In this document: in pieces, positions 30,147-41,184 of the stretch
Layout: every line of letters starts with the position of its first letter
Position numbering within the stretch: position 1 is the first letter of the stretch
Program-made: the position numbers and the translations under genes
The notes under the pieces: generated by a model
The model's input: only the letters and a program-made list of their open reading frames with translations
What the model was told of the DNA's origin: nothing
Databases searched by the model: none
Assembly: GCA_963585895.1 (NCBI GenBank)
Contig: OY757939.1
Coordinates: 36,947,832 to 37,011,831 of the forward strand
Origin: Sepioteuthis lessoniana
Lineage: Eukaryota > Mollusca > Cephalopoda > Myopsida > Loliginidae
Length of the DNA stretch: 64,000 nt
Direction of reading: 5' to 3'

Positions 30147-31303
30147 GATTTGGAAATTGTGACGGTAACAAATCACACTGGACTGTGAGATGCTCAGCTC
30201 GACTGATTTGCCTTTATGGTTTGAGCCTTACCTAACCTTGCTTGATTATCGAGGTTCTTGTAACCCGAGTGAAATTTCTTCAACCACTTGATTACTGTAC
30301 TGGGATCAAATTGTTTTCGTATTTCGCATAACAAATCTTTTTGATTGCTTCGGCGGCTTTATGGACAGGATCAAACTCGTAAACATCCCAGTTGGCTAAG
30401 GCTGTAGAATACGCCGGCTACATCTTTGCTGAGAGGTTAGAACCCCCTCGCCAACGAGTGTCCTGGATATGACATTAGACCATTTGATACCAAGGCTGCA
30501 GCTTTGGAGGTTTGGGAAATGCGGAGTACATCTTCATCTCCATTAATCCCAGGTCCACTCTTACCGGGAGTGGTAGCATCTGGGTCCTATTTATGGGTCA
30601 AATAGAACAATCTGCTAACAAATGACTGGTGTTAAATTGTGACTGTTCTATTGTAATACATGAAACCATTTAACTGTGTGCGAAAAAAGAGCTCAGGCTC
30701 GTTTAAGAGAGTGATCAACAAAATTTATTTACAAATCGTATATACATTTAACATATGTGTCTAAAGAAGATTTGGCATAAAATAACCTACAATAGTTGAT
30801 ATGCCGCAAAACCCAACCAAACCAAATCATATATATTTAATATATGTGTCTAAAGAGGATTTGGCATAAAATAACCTACAATGGTTGATATGTCGCAAAA
30901 CCTAACCAAACTAAATCATATATATTTAACATATGTGTCTAAAGAAGATTTGGCATTAAATAACCTACAATGGTTGATATGCGTTAAAACCTAACGAAAC
31001 AAAACCATATATATTTAATATATGTGTCTAAAGAGGATTTGGCGTTAAATAACCTACAATGGTTGATATGCCATAAAATCAAACCAAACTAAACTAAACC
31101 AGACCAAACCAAATCAAACCAAACTCGTAAAGGGTGGATGATGTTGCATGTCCATCTGTGCGGCATTTAAAGCGATGCACAACGTGATATCACACCAACT
31201 ACCTTGATACTATCAAACATAGCTTAAACTGCTTCGGTCACTTAGTAAAATAGCCCCATACAAGTACATAGCTAAATATTACAAAACTTTTGATTCACTC
31301 GTG
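29997..31303 (-). mobile_element. Mariner relic with nested SINE-B
   Basis: The left TIR ('gatgagtcaaaagttttgg') and right TIR complement ('caaaacttttgattcactcg') are those of the mariners at 12.7 and 50.0 kb; TA lies at 29995-29996 and 31304-31305. The minus-strand HTH domain lies at 30170-30380: FDPVHKAAEAIKKICYAK, then a degenerate rest. A (TA)n expansion fills 30070-30146. Removing the 736-bp SINE leaves about 570 bp, so the catalytic domain was already lost. Confidence 0.8.
30384..31119 (+). repeat. SINE-B with 12-bp target duplication and 4 tail units
   Basis: It is flanked by CAAACTCGTAAA at 30372-30383 and 31120-31131. Head 'catcccagttggctaaggc', body to 'gtcaaatagaac', then the tail unit repeated four times with an exact 89-bp period ('ttta' anchors at 30747, 30836, 30925, 31014), each carrying 'aacctacaatggttgatatg'. 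Confidence 0.95.
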
Positions 31304-31397
31304 TATTTTCTTGAAATGTTTGAGTTTGTTATCGAATTTATGAATTCAAAATATCCATTTTATCAACCAGGTTATATAAAAATAAAATAATTTGAAC

Positions 31398-31888
31398 CAG
31401 ATGTTCTCAAACTGTGGTCCAGGATTTTGCAGACGCTGCAAAATGTCTTTATATTATCCGATGGAACCGCTAAATCGTATTTCTAGTTTCGAGCACTCAC
31501 CTATGAAAATTCAATTTAAACAGCAAATTTTGGCTCAACGGCATTTGAGTATTAATAGTTGTGTCCAAGGGAGGTCAAAATGCTGGTACGTTTTGCAACC
31601 ACATGTTTATGCGAAACTTCATTTTCAGCACTTAGTTGTTCGATGACCAAATATATATGTAAACAAAGAGATTTGAGTCAAGCAAAGCAAACACGTCCCT
31701 CTCACTAAATGTTATCACTCAGTGAAAATATTGGATGTAATTTTCATTAGATATTTTGATAAATATCATTTTTATTCAAATGAAAGTTCACGAGATTTTT
31801 TTTTTTTTTTTTCATTTATATGGGGGTCCAGGATATTAACCCTGATATAGAAAGGGATTCCCGTTCTAAAAAGTTTTGAAAATCACTG
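31398..31888. mobile_element. hAT-like non-autonomous element
   Basis: Left end CAGATGTTCTCAAACTGTGG, right end complement CAGTGATTTTCAAAACTT; flanks ATTTGAAC and ATTAAAAC look like a decayed 8-bp target duplication (6 of 8). 'Caaactgtggtcc' at the end is typical of hAT termini. The 84-codon frame at 31392-31646 (CGPGFCRRC and so on) has no transposase motif that I recognise. Confidence 0.6.
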
Positions 31889-32229
31889 ATTAAAACGAGT
31901 AGGGTTTTTTTTCTGTAAAGAGTTCAGAAAACTTGGGAGACAAGTTAATAAATGTATATTAATAACCACTCACACAAAAATAATAGGTTATTCTTTCTCC
32001 GATTGGGATTTTTTTCCACGTGTTCTGACTTTTTTCCTTTTCTTTTAATTTGGTATGCTCACTCAAAGACGAAACAAGATTGTCTTTTTTTGCAATTTTT
32101 ATTGCAATGTCTGTCTTATTTACTGTTGACCTTTTTTGTTCAGTTCATTCAAATCGATCCACGCCCAAACCTTGCATTCAAATGAGGAGTTTGAAATCGA
32201 TAATCACTGATTAGAATACTCACTAGAAA

Positions 32230-32233
32230 CAAC

Positions 32234-32286
<53 letters not shown>
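32230..32286. repeat. (TA)n microsatellite
   Basis: About 27 TA units leading straight into GA repeats. 31889-32229 shows nothing recognisable. Confidence 0.95.
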
Positions 32287-32304
<18 letters not shown>

Positions 32305-32463
32305 TAAAGAGAAGGGTGAAAAAGAGAGGGGGAATAGGGAAAGGAAAAGACGAACAGAAAAGATGTAGATGGGGAAAGATAATGTTTGTAAGAGAGAGAA
32401 GAAAAAAGCATATGAAGAAAGAAGAGAGAGAACCACGTGTGTTATTCAGTGAAGGTGCGAGCA

Positions 32464-32494
<31 letters not shown>

Positions 32495-32860
32495 AGAAAA
32501 AGAAGAAAGAGAAAAAGACGGACAGAAAAGATGTAGATGTGGTAAGATTTAGTTTGTAAGAAAGAGGAGAGAAAGCACATAAAGAAAGAAGAGAGAGAAC
32601 TACGCGTGTTATTCAGCGAACGTGCGAGCGAGCGAGCGAGATAGATAGATAGATAGATACATAGATAGGGAGAGTGACAGAGAGAAGGGAGAGAGAGAGA
32701 AAGAGAAGGAAAAAGGAAAAATAAAGAAAGAAGGAAGGGAAAAAGAGGGAAGATATGAAAATGGAAGAAGATTAAGTTTTTCAGAGAGAGGAGAGAAAGG
32801 ATATCAACAAAGGAAACACGGATATTTCTGAGCGGGCGAAAGAGAAAGAGATAGAGATGA

Positions 32861-32892
<32 letters not shown>

Positions 32893-33190
32893 AGTGTGTG
32901 TGGGAGGGAGAGGGAGAGAGATAGAGAGGGGGAGAGAATGATGATTACTAATGAGATAGAAGAGAGTGGGAGCAAAGTGCTACCAAGAGAAGAGGAGGAG
33001 AGGGAGAGAGAGATAGAGTGAGCGTCAGAGAGAGTAAAGAGTGTTACTGAGATAAAAGAGAGAGGATGAGTAATAACTGTTGCTGAGAGTAAAGTGAGAG
33101 GGAGCAATGAGCGCAATGGAGTGAGGGATCAGTGAGTATTATAGAGAGAGAAGAAAGAGGGAGTAATGAGCGTTACTTTGAGAGAAGTGG
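32287..33190. repeat. GA-rich minisatellite
   Basis: About 900 bp of GA-rich sequence. Longer phrases such as 'agaaaagatgtagatg' and 'gagtaataactgttgctgag' recur; the second is also found at 34.97 kb, so this is a degenerate dispersed minisatellite, not only (GA)n. Confidence 0.9.
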
Positions 33191-33504
33191 TAGGTAGGTA
33201 TGTGTACTGTTCTCTGTGTCACGTGGTAATGGACCGGCTTAACGTAGGTGACCCTATAACGACGGTTGGCTAACGTGTTATTTCTGTACAGCAATAACAG
33301 TATGAACAAATTACTGTGTACCTTGTGGTCCGAGGAGTGTGTGGTGGATATTCGCTTCGGACAGTTGTGTTGCGTGAGGGTTGTTCGGCTAGTTGGTCTT
33401 TACTCTTCTTTTATGCTAAGGGGTGATCGGATTTTCGTCGTCCTTTGGTTTCCCAAGAAGCAAACAAGTTCCCGATAGATGCAAGATATCTTTCTTATTA
33501 CCAA

Positions 33505-33790
33505 AAGATTCTTGCCCAGTCGGCTGGGGCTGTAGAATACACCGACTGCACCTCTGCAACGAGTATCCTGTATATTACACTAAACAATCTGATAGTGAGG
33601 TTCCAGTAATGCTGGAGCTTGGGGGAATGCGGAGTACCTCTTCATTGCCATCGCTTCCAGGTTCACTGTGGCTCGGAGTCGTTGCACCTGATAGGGTTCT
33701 ATTTATGTGTCAAATAGAACTAAGTTGCGTACTTAAACAAAACTGAATTACTTGAAGTAGAACTGTTTTGACATTGAATTGCGTGTGGAC
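33505..33790 (+). repeat. SINE-B
   Basis: 'cccagtcggctggggctgt', 'acactaaacaatctgatagt', 'gtcaaatagaactaagttg', ending before the final tail. Joined directly to a LINE-D. Confidence 0.8.
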
Positions 33791-33792
33791 AA

Positions 33793-34405
33793 AATCATTA
33801 TCATCATCTTGTCGTGCCATCAGCACGGATCTCACTGACCCTCTCCCCCCACTCTTCTCTATCGACCATCGCATCCGGTAGGTCTTCAATGCTACATCCT
33901 GTATCAGCACAGAGCTGTTGTAGGTAGGTCCTTGCTAGACGTCCTGCCTTTGCTCGTCGACGTGAGGGGATCCACTGGAGTACGTCACTTATGAGTTCAT
34001 CTCTACATCTCCAGCATGTCTGGTTCGTCTAACTTGGATAGTTTTCGTGATAGGTGGTAGGTAGCCGTACAGCTGCTGCTTTGTAGGGTGCTGCCTCCAG
34101 GACTTGTTCAATATTGCTCACAGCATTCTTGTGTAGTTGCCGTCAAGCTTTTTCTGCATGCATATAGTTAGCGTCCATATAGTGCATCTCTGCAGCAGTA
34201 TCGACACGACTGCTGCTTGAAAAAAACTGCGTTTTATTTTATCGGCCAGGTCTGATTTCCATATGACCGATAGTCAATCGATAGCTGTCCATGCCTTTGC
34301 TATTCGTGTGTTGGTGTCTGTCTCGGTTGATTCAACACTGCTTCCTTGGTAGGGGAATTTGTCAACCAGTTTCAGAGAACTACCGTTCTGTGTGGAGATG
34401 TTGCC
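33793..34405 (-). pseudogene. LINE-D relic (minus strand)
   Basis: From the (ATC)n complement at 33797, through complements of the AMDDR, QQLC..DTG, LYGHLPP, LDGNYTRML and KAWTAID regions, to 'gtgtggagatgttgccgctt'. Same extent as the 3.04-3.64 kb copy. Frame-shifted, non-functional. Confidence 0.8.
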
Positions 34406-34414
34406 GCTTTGATT

Positions 34415-34605
34415 AGTTTGAATTAGAATTGTTTGACTAAACTGAATAGCTTGAAATAGAAACGTTTTTGACAATTAAACTATGTACTCATGCTAAACTG
34501 AATTGTTTGAAATAGAACTGATTATATGTATAAAATTGGATTTGGCGTTAAATAACCAAAAAAGAATGATATGCTATAAAACCCAAACAAACAAACCAAC
34601 AAAAA
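34415..34605 (+). repeat. SINE-B 3' half
   Basis: 'actgaatagcttgaaataga' units, then 'ttggcgttaaataacc' and 'gatatgctataaaaccc'. Possibly the 3' part of the SINE-B at 33505, split by the LINE-D. Confidence 0.75.
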
Positions 34606-34688
34606 GAATCACCGATGCCAACGCAAGGAATCTTAGTTTTATGTTTGTTAATTGTCTATCAATAATTAATCAAAATATGATTTATTTT

Positions 34689-34689
<1 letters not shown>

Positions 34690-34741
<52 letters not shown>

Positions 34742-34882
34742 CGAGGGGAAGTGCTATTTAGAGAGAAGAGCGAGGTAGCAATGAGTTCTACTTAGAAAAA
34801 ACGGAGAGGAAAAATGAATGAAACTAAGAAAGAAGGTGCAATGAGGGTTACTGAGGTCGAAGAGAGTGGGAGCAAAGTGTTA

Positions 34883-34925
<43 letters not shown>

Positions 34926-35038
34926 GGAGAGTGAGAGTGATGCGTGCTTCTAAGATAAAAGAGAGAGGATGAGTAATAACTGTTGCTAAGAGAGAAGTGA
35001 GATGGAGCAATGAGTTCAACGGAGTGAGGGACCTGAGA

Positions 35039-35077
<39 letters not shown>

Positions 35078-35090
35078 GTAATTTTCGTGA
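34690..35090. repeat. GA-rich minisatellite
   Basis: (GA)n plus phrases shared with 32.9-33.1 kb ('gagtgggagcaaagtgtta', 'gagtaataactgttgctaag'), ending in (GACA)n. Confidence 0.9.
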
Positions 35091-35179
35091 CTCACTTCTG
35101 ATACAAACCCCTAGACTTTTCAATTTTGGAGATCAAAACTTTCTTGACAGTCCGGGTTGTTGGTTGCCGGTAGGGGACA

Positions 35180-35465
35180 CACGCACACACACACACACCA
35201 TGATGTAATGTTAACCCAAGTTCAAATCCTGGACAAGGCTGTTTGCATTTCACATAGCGCTAATTCCCTTGGGAAAATTGTGAATCCAAGTATTCGCCTT
35301 CCAACAATAGGTAAAATATTGGGGAAGACTGGGCTCTCTAGCCTTGGTATAGCAACCGATCTAGAAGTAAAACTGAATTCAAACCTGTTAAACTCCGCAT
35401 AAAAATGGCCTTGTGTCGCATCCAGCTCGTTCGGAGTGGTTGGTAAATACACACACACACACACT
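35180..35465 (+). repeat. SINE-H, most complete copy
   Basis: B-box-like 'aagttcaaatcctgg', 'aaggctgtttgcatttcaca', 'ggtatagcaaccgatctag', 'aactgaattcaaacctgtta', and 'ttggtaaatacacacac'. Flanked on both sides by (CA)n, suggesting a CA-repeat 3' end. No clear A box. Confidence 0.7.
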
Positions 35466-35754
35466 TTCTCTCTCTCGCCGAAACACAAATTATGCTGGTC
35501 GTTCACCTCTAATAGTCGAATACTGGCTGACCTTGAATACACTCTGACCTGCTACCCGAGAGGTTTTCCCGTTACTACTTCAAAAACCTTCTCATAAATT
35601 TTCAGACTGTCCAGAATGAACTTCAGTGGATGGCTGCTACGCTGTCTGGTATTTGATATTTATTTTGTCTCTGTGTGTGTGTGTGTGTGAGCCGACCGAT
35701 GATTTAGTTAATCTATTTAAACTAAGTAGTACTATCGACCCTCTGACATAAGGT

Positions 35755-35893
35755 AACACAATGAGTGTTACTCATAGAGAAAGAAAGCATTGAGTACTAC
35801 TGAGAGAGAAGAGAGAAAGAGAGCAATGTCCGATACGGGGAGGGAAAAATACGTGGTAGTCAGAGAGAAGAGAAAGAGACAATGCTACTCAGT

Positions 35894-35933
<40 letters not shown>

Positions 35934-36330
35934 CTTATGAAACATGAGAAGAGATATTGAGATCAATAGAAACGGAGCGAGTGATATATTTATATATATA
36001 TATATATAGAAAGAGAGAGAGCAATGATTGTTACTGAGAAGGAAGAAAGAGAGAGTCGTGAGTGCTCCTGAGAAAGCGAGAGGGAAAGAGAGATGAAGAG
36101 AGAGAGAGAGAGAGAAAGAAATAGAGAGAAAGAGAGAGAAGGAGGCGGAAGAGACAGAAATTAGAGATGGAAAATACTACTTAGAGAGAAGAGAAGGGTA
36201 GCAATGAGTTCTACTTAGAGAGAAGGGAGAGGAAAAATGAATTATTCGAAAACAGAAATTAAAAAAAGGACCAATGAGTGCTACTCAGACAGAGAGAGAG
36301 AGAGCGAGAGAGAGAGAGAGAGAGAGTATG
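35755..36330. repeat. GA-rich minisatellite
   Basis: Third block of the same GA-rich family, with 'gcaatgagttctacttagag' also seen at 34.78 kb. Confidence 0.85.
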
Positions 36331-36644
36331 CAAAGTTTTTACGCTGAGGAAGTCGGCGTGAGTTTTATCAGGTAACTTACGAATATTTGTTTTTTTCCTG
36401 GGGAACAAATATTAGCCATTCATTGAAATCTTCCCTGACGTGTGGCTTGTTTCGTTTGGTCAGATATTTTTTCCAGATGGTCATCTTAGTAATTTGCTTT
36501 GACATAGGAATATTCATAAGATTGTTTGTTGCATTTTCCCTAGCGTTTTAGCCCAGTGCTTCAAGCAGAGGAATTGTCCTTTGTTCTAAACATTCAGGTC
36601 TGAGGTTGTATTTCAAGTTCTTTTTCTTATATAGTACTTGCCAA

Positions 36645-36812
36645 AATCAGAGTCACGCCATTGCGTTCACTGTGGGCTGATGCCATAGAGAAAGGTATGA
36701 ACTCCCTTAACCCCACCCACCGCTATGGGTTAAATAGTATCACCCCTGTTATTCTACAAGGATGGCTTTGGTATTAAATAACCCATGATGGTTGATATGC
36801 CATTAAACCAAG
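36645..36812 (+). repeat. SINE-A, head-degraded
   Basis: 'gctatgggttaaatagtatc' and 'gatggttgatatgccattaa'. The A/B boxes are not recognisable. Confidence 0.75.
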
Positions 36813-37680
36813 ATGTGACGGTACAGCCGTCTTCGCCAAACACGGAGGTGATTCGTTGATCGTTCCGCTTGTCGGATATATCTTCAGGTGATACGACAGA
36901 TTCGTTAGATGTCCACGTTGTGTTTTTTTAGATCCAGACTACAGATCAATCGCTAGTCGGCGTTTGGCCCAGTCAGCTGGGGCTGTAGAATAAACCGGCT
37001 GCATCTCCGCAGAAGGGTAAGACTTCCCTAACGAGTGTCCTAGATATGACACAAAACAATCTGATGGTGAGATTCCACTAATGCTGGAGCTTTGGGGAAT
37101 GCGGGGTACCCTTTCATTGACATCGCTCACAGGTCCACTCTGGCCCGGAGTAGTAGCACCTGATAGGGCCCTATCTATTGGTTAAATAGAAGCAAACAGT
37201 GTACTTATGCTAAACTGAATAGTTTGAAATAGAACTGTTTGTATGTATTAAATGGATTTGGCATTAAATAACTTACAATGGTTGATATGCCATAAAACCA
37301 AACCGAACCAAACCAAACCACAGTAAACGTAGTCGGAGTAGCCGGTCTGCGAGTAAGCGAATGAGACTGCACAATTAAGAAAATAAGAAAAAAATATAAG
37401 GAGGAACAAAATACGGCTTGAAAAAAACAATATTTTGTATATAAAATGTCTTTTGAAAATGATACATATATTCACCCATCCTGGGGGTGGCAAATTTTAG
37501 TCAGAGACTAGTGCATGAATTAACAGTCCGTCAATTCCTCGTATAAGTTTTAGGCTTTTCTATCGTTCACTGTCTATAGTCTGGCACAAGGCAATCTTAA
37601 ATAACGGTTATGTTTGCTTTCCTCAATCTTTGGTACTAGTTCACAAGTGTATTATATTAAGCTCATCCTCAGAGTAATTT
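36813..37680 (+). repeat. Duplicated segment, copy 1 (with SINE-B insertion)
   Basis: 36813-36963 plus 37321-37680 align with copy 2 (37681-38190): 'gattcgttgatcgttccgct' / 'gatttgttgatcgttctgct', 'cacccatcctggggg', and 'gtctggcacaaggcaatctt'. The SINE-B (36965-37320) is present only in copy 1. Confidence 0.8.
36965..37320 (+). repeat. SINE-B inserted into copy 1
   Basis: 'cccagtcagctggggctgt' to 'aaccgaaccaaaccaaacc'. TAGTCGG occurs on both sides and once in copy 2, consistent with a short target duplication. Confidence 0.85.
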
Positions 37681-38190
37681 CCTTCGGAAACGTATGTGAT
37701 GGTACTTCCATCCTCGATCAACACGAGGGTGATTTGTTGATCGTTCTGCTCGTCGGATATAATCTAGGATGACACGATCAATTCATTATCTGCCCACATT
37801 GTGTTTTTTAAATCCATCTAACAGATTAATCGCTAGTCGGAGCCAATGGTCAGCGAGTTAACAAATGTGATCGCACAATTAAGAAAGTAAAAAATAAATA
37901 AATAAATAATAAAAGTCGATGCCTAGAAACAAGGAACAAAACATGGCTTGCAAAAATAATAATATTCAGTACGGAAAAAATGACTTTCGAAAATAATACA
38001 TATATTCACCCATCCTGGGGGGGGGAGTTTTAGTCAGAGACCAGTGCATGAATTAACAGTCCGTCAATTCCTTGAATAAGTTTTCGGCTTTTCTATCCCT
38101 CGCTGTCTGTAGTCTGGCACAAGGCAATCTTAAATAGCGGTTTTGTTTGCTTTCCACAATCCTTGGTACTACTTCACAAGTGCTTATTAT
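37681..38190 (+). repeat. Duplicated segment, copy 2
   Basis: Uninterrupted version of the segment, ~535 bp from its partner at the 'cacccatcctggggg' anchor. (AAAT)n expands at 37890-37905. Function unknown; it might be a tandem LTR or satellite piece. Confidence 0.75.
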
Positions 38191-38960
38191 GTTAAGCTTT
38201 TTTGCTTTTTCTCAGCGTTGTATTATTATTTCTTGGCTTTTTATTCTCAGGGCAGTCTGGTACAAGGTCAGAGATGTGGAATCTAATAGTCATCTTTTTC
38301 TGCTAATACGCATATTCGGGCTTTTTTCTGTCTCTCTGCAATTGTTGTGTTTTCTCAATTCACTTCGTTTTTTTACGACTTCCAGGGTAGTCTGGTAGAA
38401 GGGGAGGTCTCAGAGAGACAGAGAATTCAACAAGAGTTTTCTCCCCGGTACTCTCTCTTCTTGTTTTGTTCTCTTTATTCACTTAGCGTTTTCTATTCCC
38501 AGAGCAGTCTGGTAAGAGCTCTCTTTGTGGTATCATGTTATCTCGAGTATTCTTCGTTTCTTTATTTCTACGACTCTGGCACAGGGGCATATCTCGTCCG
38601 CTCCACGCTAGTCTCTAAAGTATCATATTATCTCGATTTCTCTTCGCTGCTCCATCTCAGCCGGTCTAGCACAAGGTTATTTCACGAGTTTGGCACAAGG
38701 CAATCTCGAATGGCCTCGAATTATCTCAGGCTTCATTTTGCTTTTCTAGTTCCAACTGCAACAACATGTAATATGTTTTTTATTTTCCTCTCCATTCAGG
38801 GCAGTCTGACACAAGGTCAGAATCCAGAGTGCGTGAGATCTTGTAGCTACCACTTGTTCGTCTCTCGCTTTTGTCTACTCCTGTCTACTTATGTACGTTT
38901 TTATCTGAGGAGTGGGTTCGAGAAACCCAAAAATATCAATTTTCGCCTAATTTTGATTTC
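38190..38960 (+). repeat. Irregular repeats around 'gggcagtctgg-acaagg'
   Basis: The phrase recurs at about 38251, 38385, 38502, 38660, 38690 and 38799, usually after a pyrimidine run and 'cag'. It also occurs in the preceding duplicated segment. A 209-codon open frame (38347-38976), rich in Ser/Phe/Leu, crosses it but has no domain I recognise. 38961-39539 holds nothing apart from an A-rich run near 39410-39470. Confidence 0.6.
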
Positions 38961-39539
38961 AATAATTTTCTGCTGACGCGTATTATTTCGGGATTATTTA
39001 AAGAAAATAAATTCCCTATCCGAAGTTTAGGAAATAGGTTCACTCTAATTTTCGAGCAATCACTTTTGATTAGTGACAGGTGTTGGCTTTGATCTGTATT
39101 CAGCCCCTTCACTTCAAACCGCCCGGAACACAGTGATCTGTCAAAACAATCCATCCATCTTCTGATTTCTTTATAATTAAACAATGAAATTACATTTGCT
39201 TTTCTTTTTTCCCCAATAACAATTTCTTTTTGTCAAATTCCTTTCACATCAAAATAATATAATTTTTTTTATCTACATTTCATTTCAAAAATCCATTACG
39301 CCATTACATATTTGTAATGTATTGGTCTGTTCTTCTTTAATCCAAATAGGTTTCTTTTTTCTGTGGTTAATAAAATTTTTCTGACTGTTCTCCGACTCCC
39401 ATAGGATAAAAAAGAAAAAGAAAAAGAAACCAAAACAAAAAACAAAAACAAAAAAAAAAAAAAAAAACGGATAAAAACATGATGATTATCTTTTGGCTAT
39501 TAAAAAAGTGTTAAATTGTAAAAATTATTTGAGTCCCTG

Positions 39540-39705
39540 AGGCTTAATGTCTAACATACTGGACAGCGAGATCTTAGAATACGAGTTCGAACTTCAGTTG
39601 CGCTATCATGTTTACTTTCGGACTAATTTGCTTGGGAAATATATATAAATCCGCTTATCCTCCCAGCTACAGATTAAATAGTACCACTAATGACTTTCTG
39701 CAAAG
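39540..39705 (+). repeat. SINE-A, tail-truncated
   Basis: B box 'gagttcgaacttc', 'tactttcggactaattt', and 'cagctacagattaaatagta'. The SINE-B follows at once. Confidence 0.65.
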
Positions 39706-40400
39706 GATTGCCGAGTCGGCTGAGGCTGTAGAATACACCTACTGCAACTCTGCCGAGGGGTAAGACCCCCATCCCCGCAACGTGTGTCCTGGATATGACA
39801 CTAAACAATCTGATGGCGAGGTTCCAGGGATGCTGGAGCTTTGGGGAATGCGGAGCACCCTTTCATTGCCATTGCTCCCAGGTACACTCTGGCCCGGAAT
39901 GGTAGCACCTGATAGGGGCCTATCTATGGTTTAAATAGAACTAGACTGCATATTTATGCTAAACTGAATTGTTTGAATCAGAACTGTTTGACTAAACGGA
40001 ATAGTTTGAAATAGAAATGCTTTTGACAATTGAACCGTACTTACGTTTAAATTGCGTGCTTTGGCTAAACTGAATTGTTTGAAATGGAACTCTTTTTGAC
40101 ATTGAAATTGTACTTACACTAAACTGAATTGTTTAATATAGAACTTTTGTTTACATTTAACTATGCGTTTACAAAATCTGTACTTATACTAAGCTGAATT
40201 AGAACTTTTTCATAACCTGAATAGGTTGAAATAGAAATGTTTTTGACATATAAACTGTGTACTCATGCTAAACTGAATTTTTTAAAATAGAACTATTTGC
40301 ATAAAAATGGATTTGGCGCTAAATAACCTACGGTTATGGCATATCAACATTTGGTTGATATGCCATAAAACCCAACCAACCAAACAACCAATCTATCTGC
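39706..40400 (+). repeat. SINE-B, long copy with expanded 3' region
   Basis: Head 'ccgagtcggctgaggctgt', body, then about six 'ctgaattgtttgaaatagaa' units before the tail 'gatatgccataaaacccaac'. An inverted repeat of the tail sits at 40334-40368. Confidence 0.85.
40334..40368. repeat. Tail hairpin in SINE-B
   Basis: TTATGGCATATCAAC (40334-40348) and its exact reverse complement (40354-40368) around a 5-nt loop. The SINE tail is present in both orientations. Confidence 0.9.
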
Positions 40401-40529
40401 AAAGGATTGTTGTTTCATTAAATTATCCAGGAAATTTGATATGCCATTAAACAAAACCTCAAAATATTTTCTAAGCTTAGACTGGTTTTCTTAGCAATCT
40501 AAAAAAACTCGTCTGTCTTCCTATGTTAC

Positions 40530-40670
40530 TCATAGCTAAGGAACAGTTGGATTCATGCCTTTCTCAATGGCATCAGTGTAAAGTGAAACACAAACTGCTT
40601 TGTCCAGGGTTGGAACTCTTGTCACCGAATCCATGTGCTACCGTTACGCTAAGAGTACCATGTACGAAGT
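40530..40670 (-). repeat. Diverged SINE-A-like fragment
   Basis: 'ggattcatgcctttctcaat' followed by 'ggcatcagtgtaaagtga' and 'ggttggaactcttg' resemble the minus-strand SINE-A middle. Related to 21905-22030. Confidence 0.4.
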
Positions 40671-40869
40671 TAAACATAAAACGACTCTTGTAAGGTTTCG
40701 AACTGGAATCACTCGGTTCATTTCCGAGCAAAATAACCATTACACCATTAACTGGAAATAAATCGACAAATAAATAAATAAGATAAAACGGCCATATTTA
40801 TCTCCTTTGAAAAATAATAATAATAGTCGGATAAAGGCTCTAATCTGTTACATTATAGAATTGGAAATT

Positions 40870-41060
40870 GAACTGGAAATTACTTTATTTATTTAGAGCA
40901 TTTTAACGGTATTACATAAACAAAAAACGTTACAACAAAGTTTTTGCAGTATTAGGGTAGCATACAAACAAAATTCGGATCATCATTCAATAGATTTGTA
41001 ATTTGAAGTCGAAACTGGTGTAGCACTAATCGGAGTTTGGATTCTTCTAGCGATCAATGT
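40870..41060 (+). repeat. Family J fragment
   Basis: 'gaagtcgaaactggtgtag', then 'cggagtttggattcttctag', also found at 62695-62745. Otherwise uncharacterised. Confidence 0.45.
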
Positions 41061-41184
41061 CGGTAGGGGAAAAATTATTGATATATCTTGTTAAGTAATT
41101 TCATTTACGGTTGCAATGAATATTATAAGAAATTTATCTGCTGGTATTCGGACTCACAGGTCAGTATAGTTAATTGAGTTGGTT

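Noticed and set aside
36813..38190. Two LTRs of one retrotransposon
   Set aside because: Copies abut, no coding region between them and no TG...CA ends or target duplication were found.
38347..38976. 209-codon plus-strand open frame
   Set aside because: It crosses irregular repeats and is biased to Ser/Phe/Leu; no domain or second exon seen.
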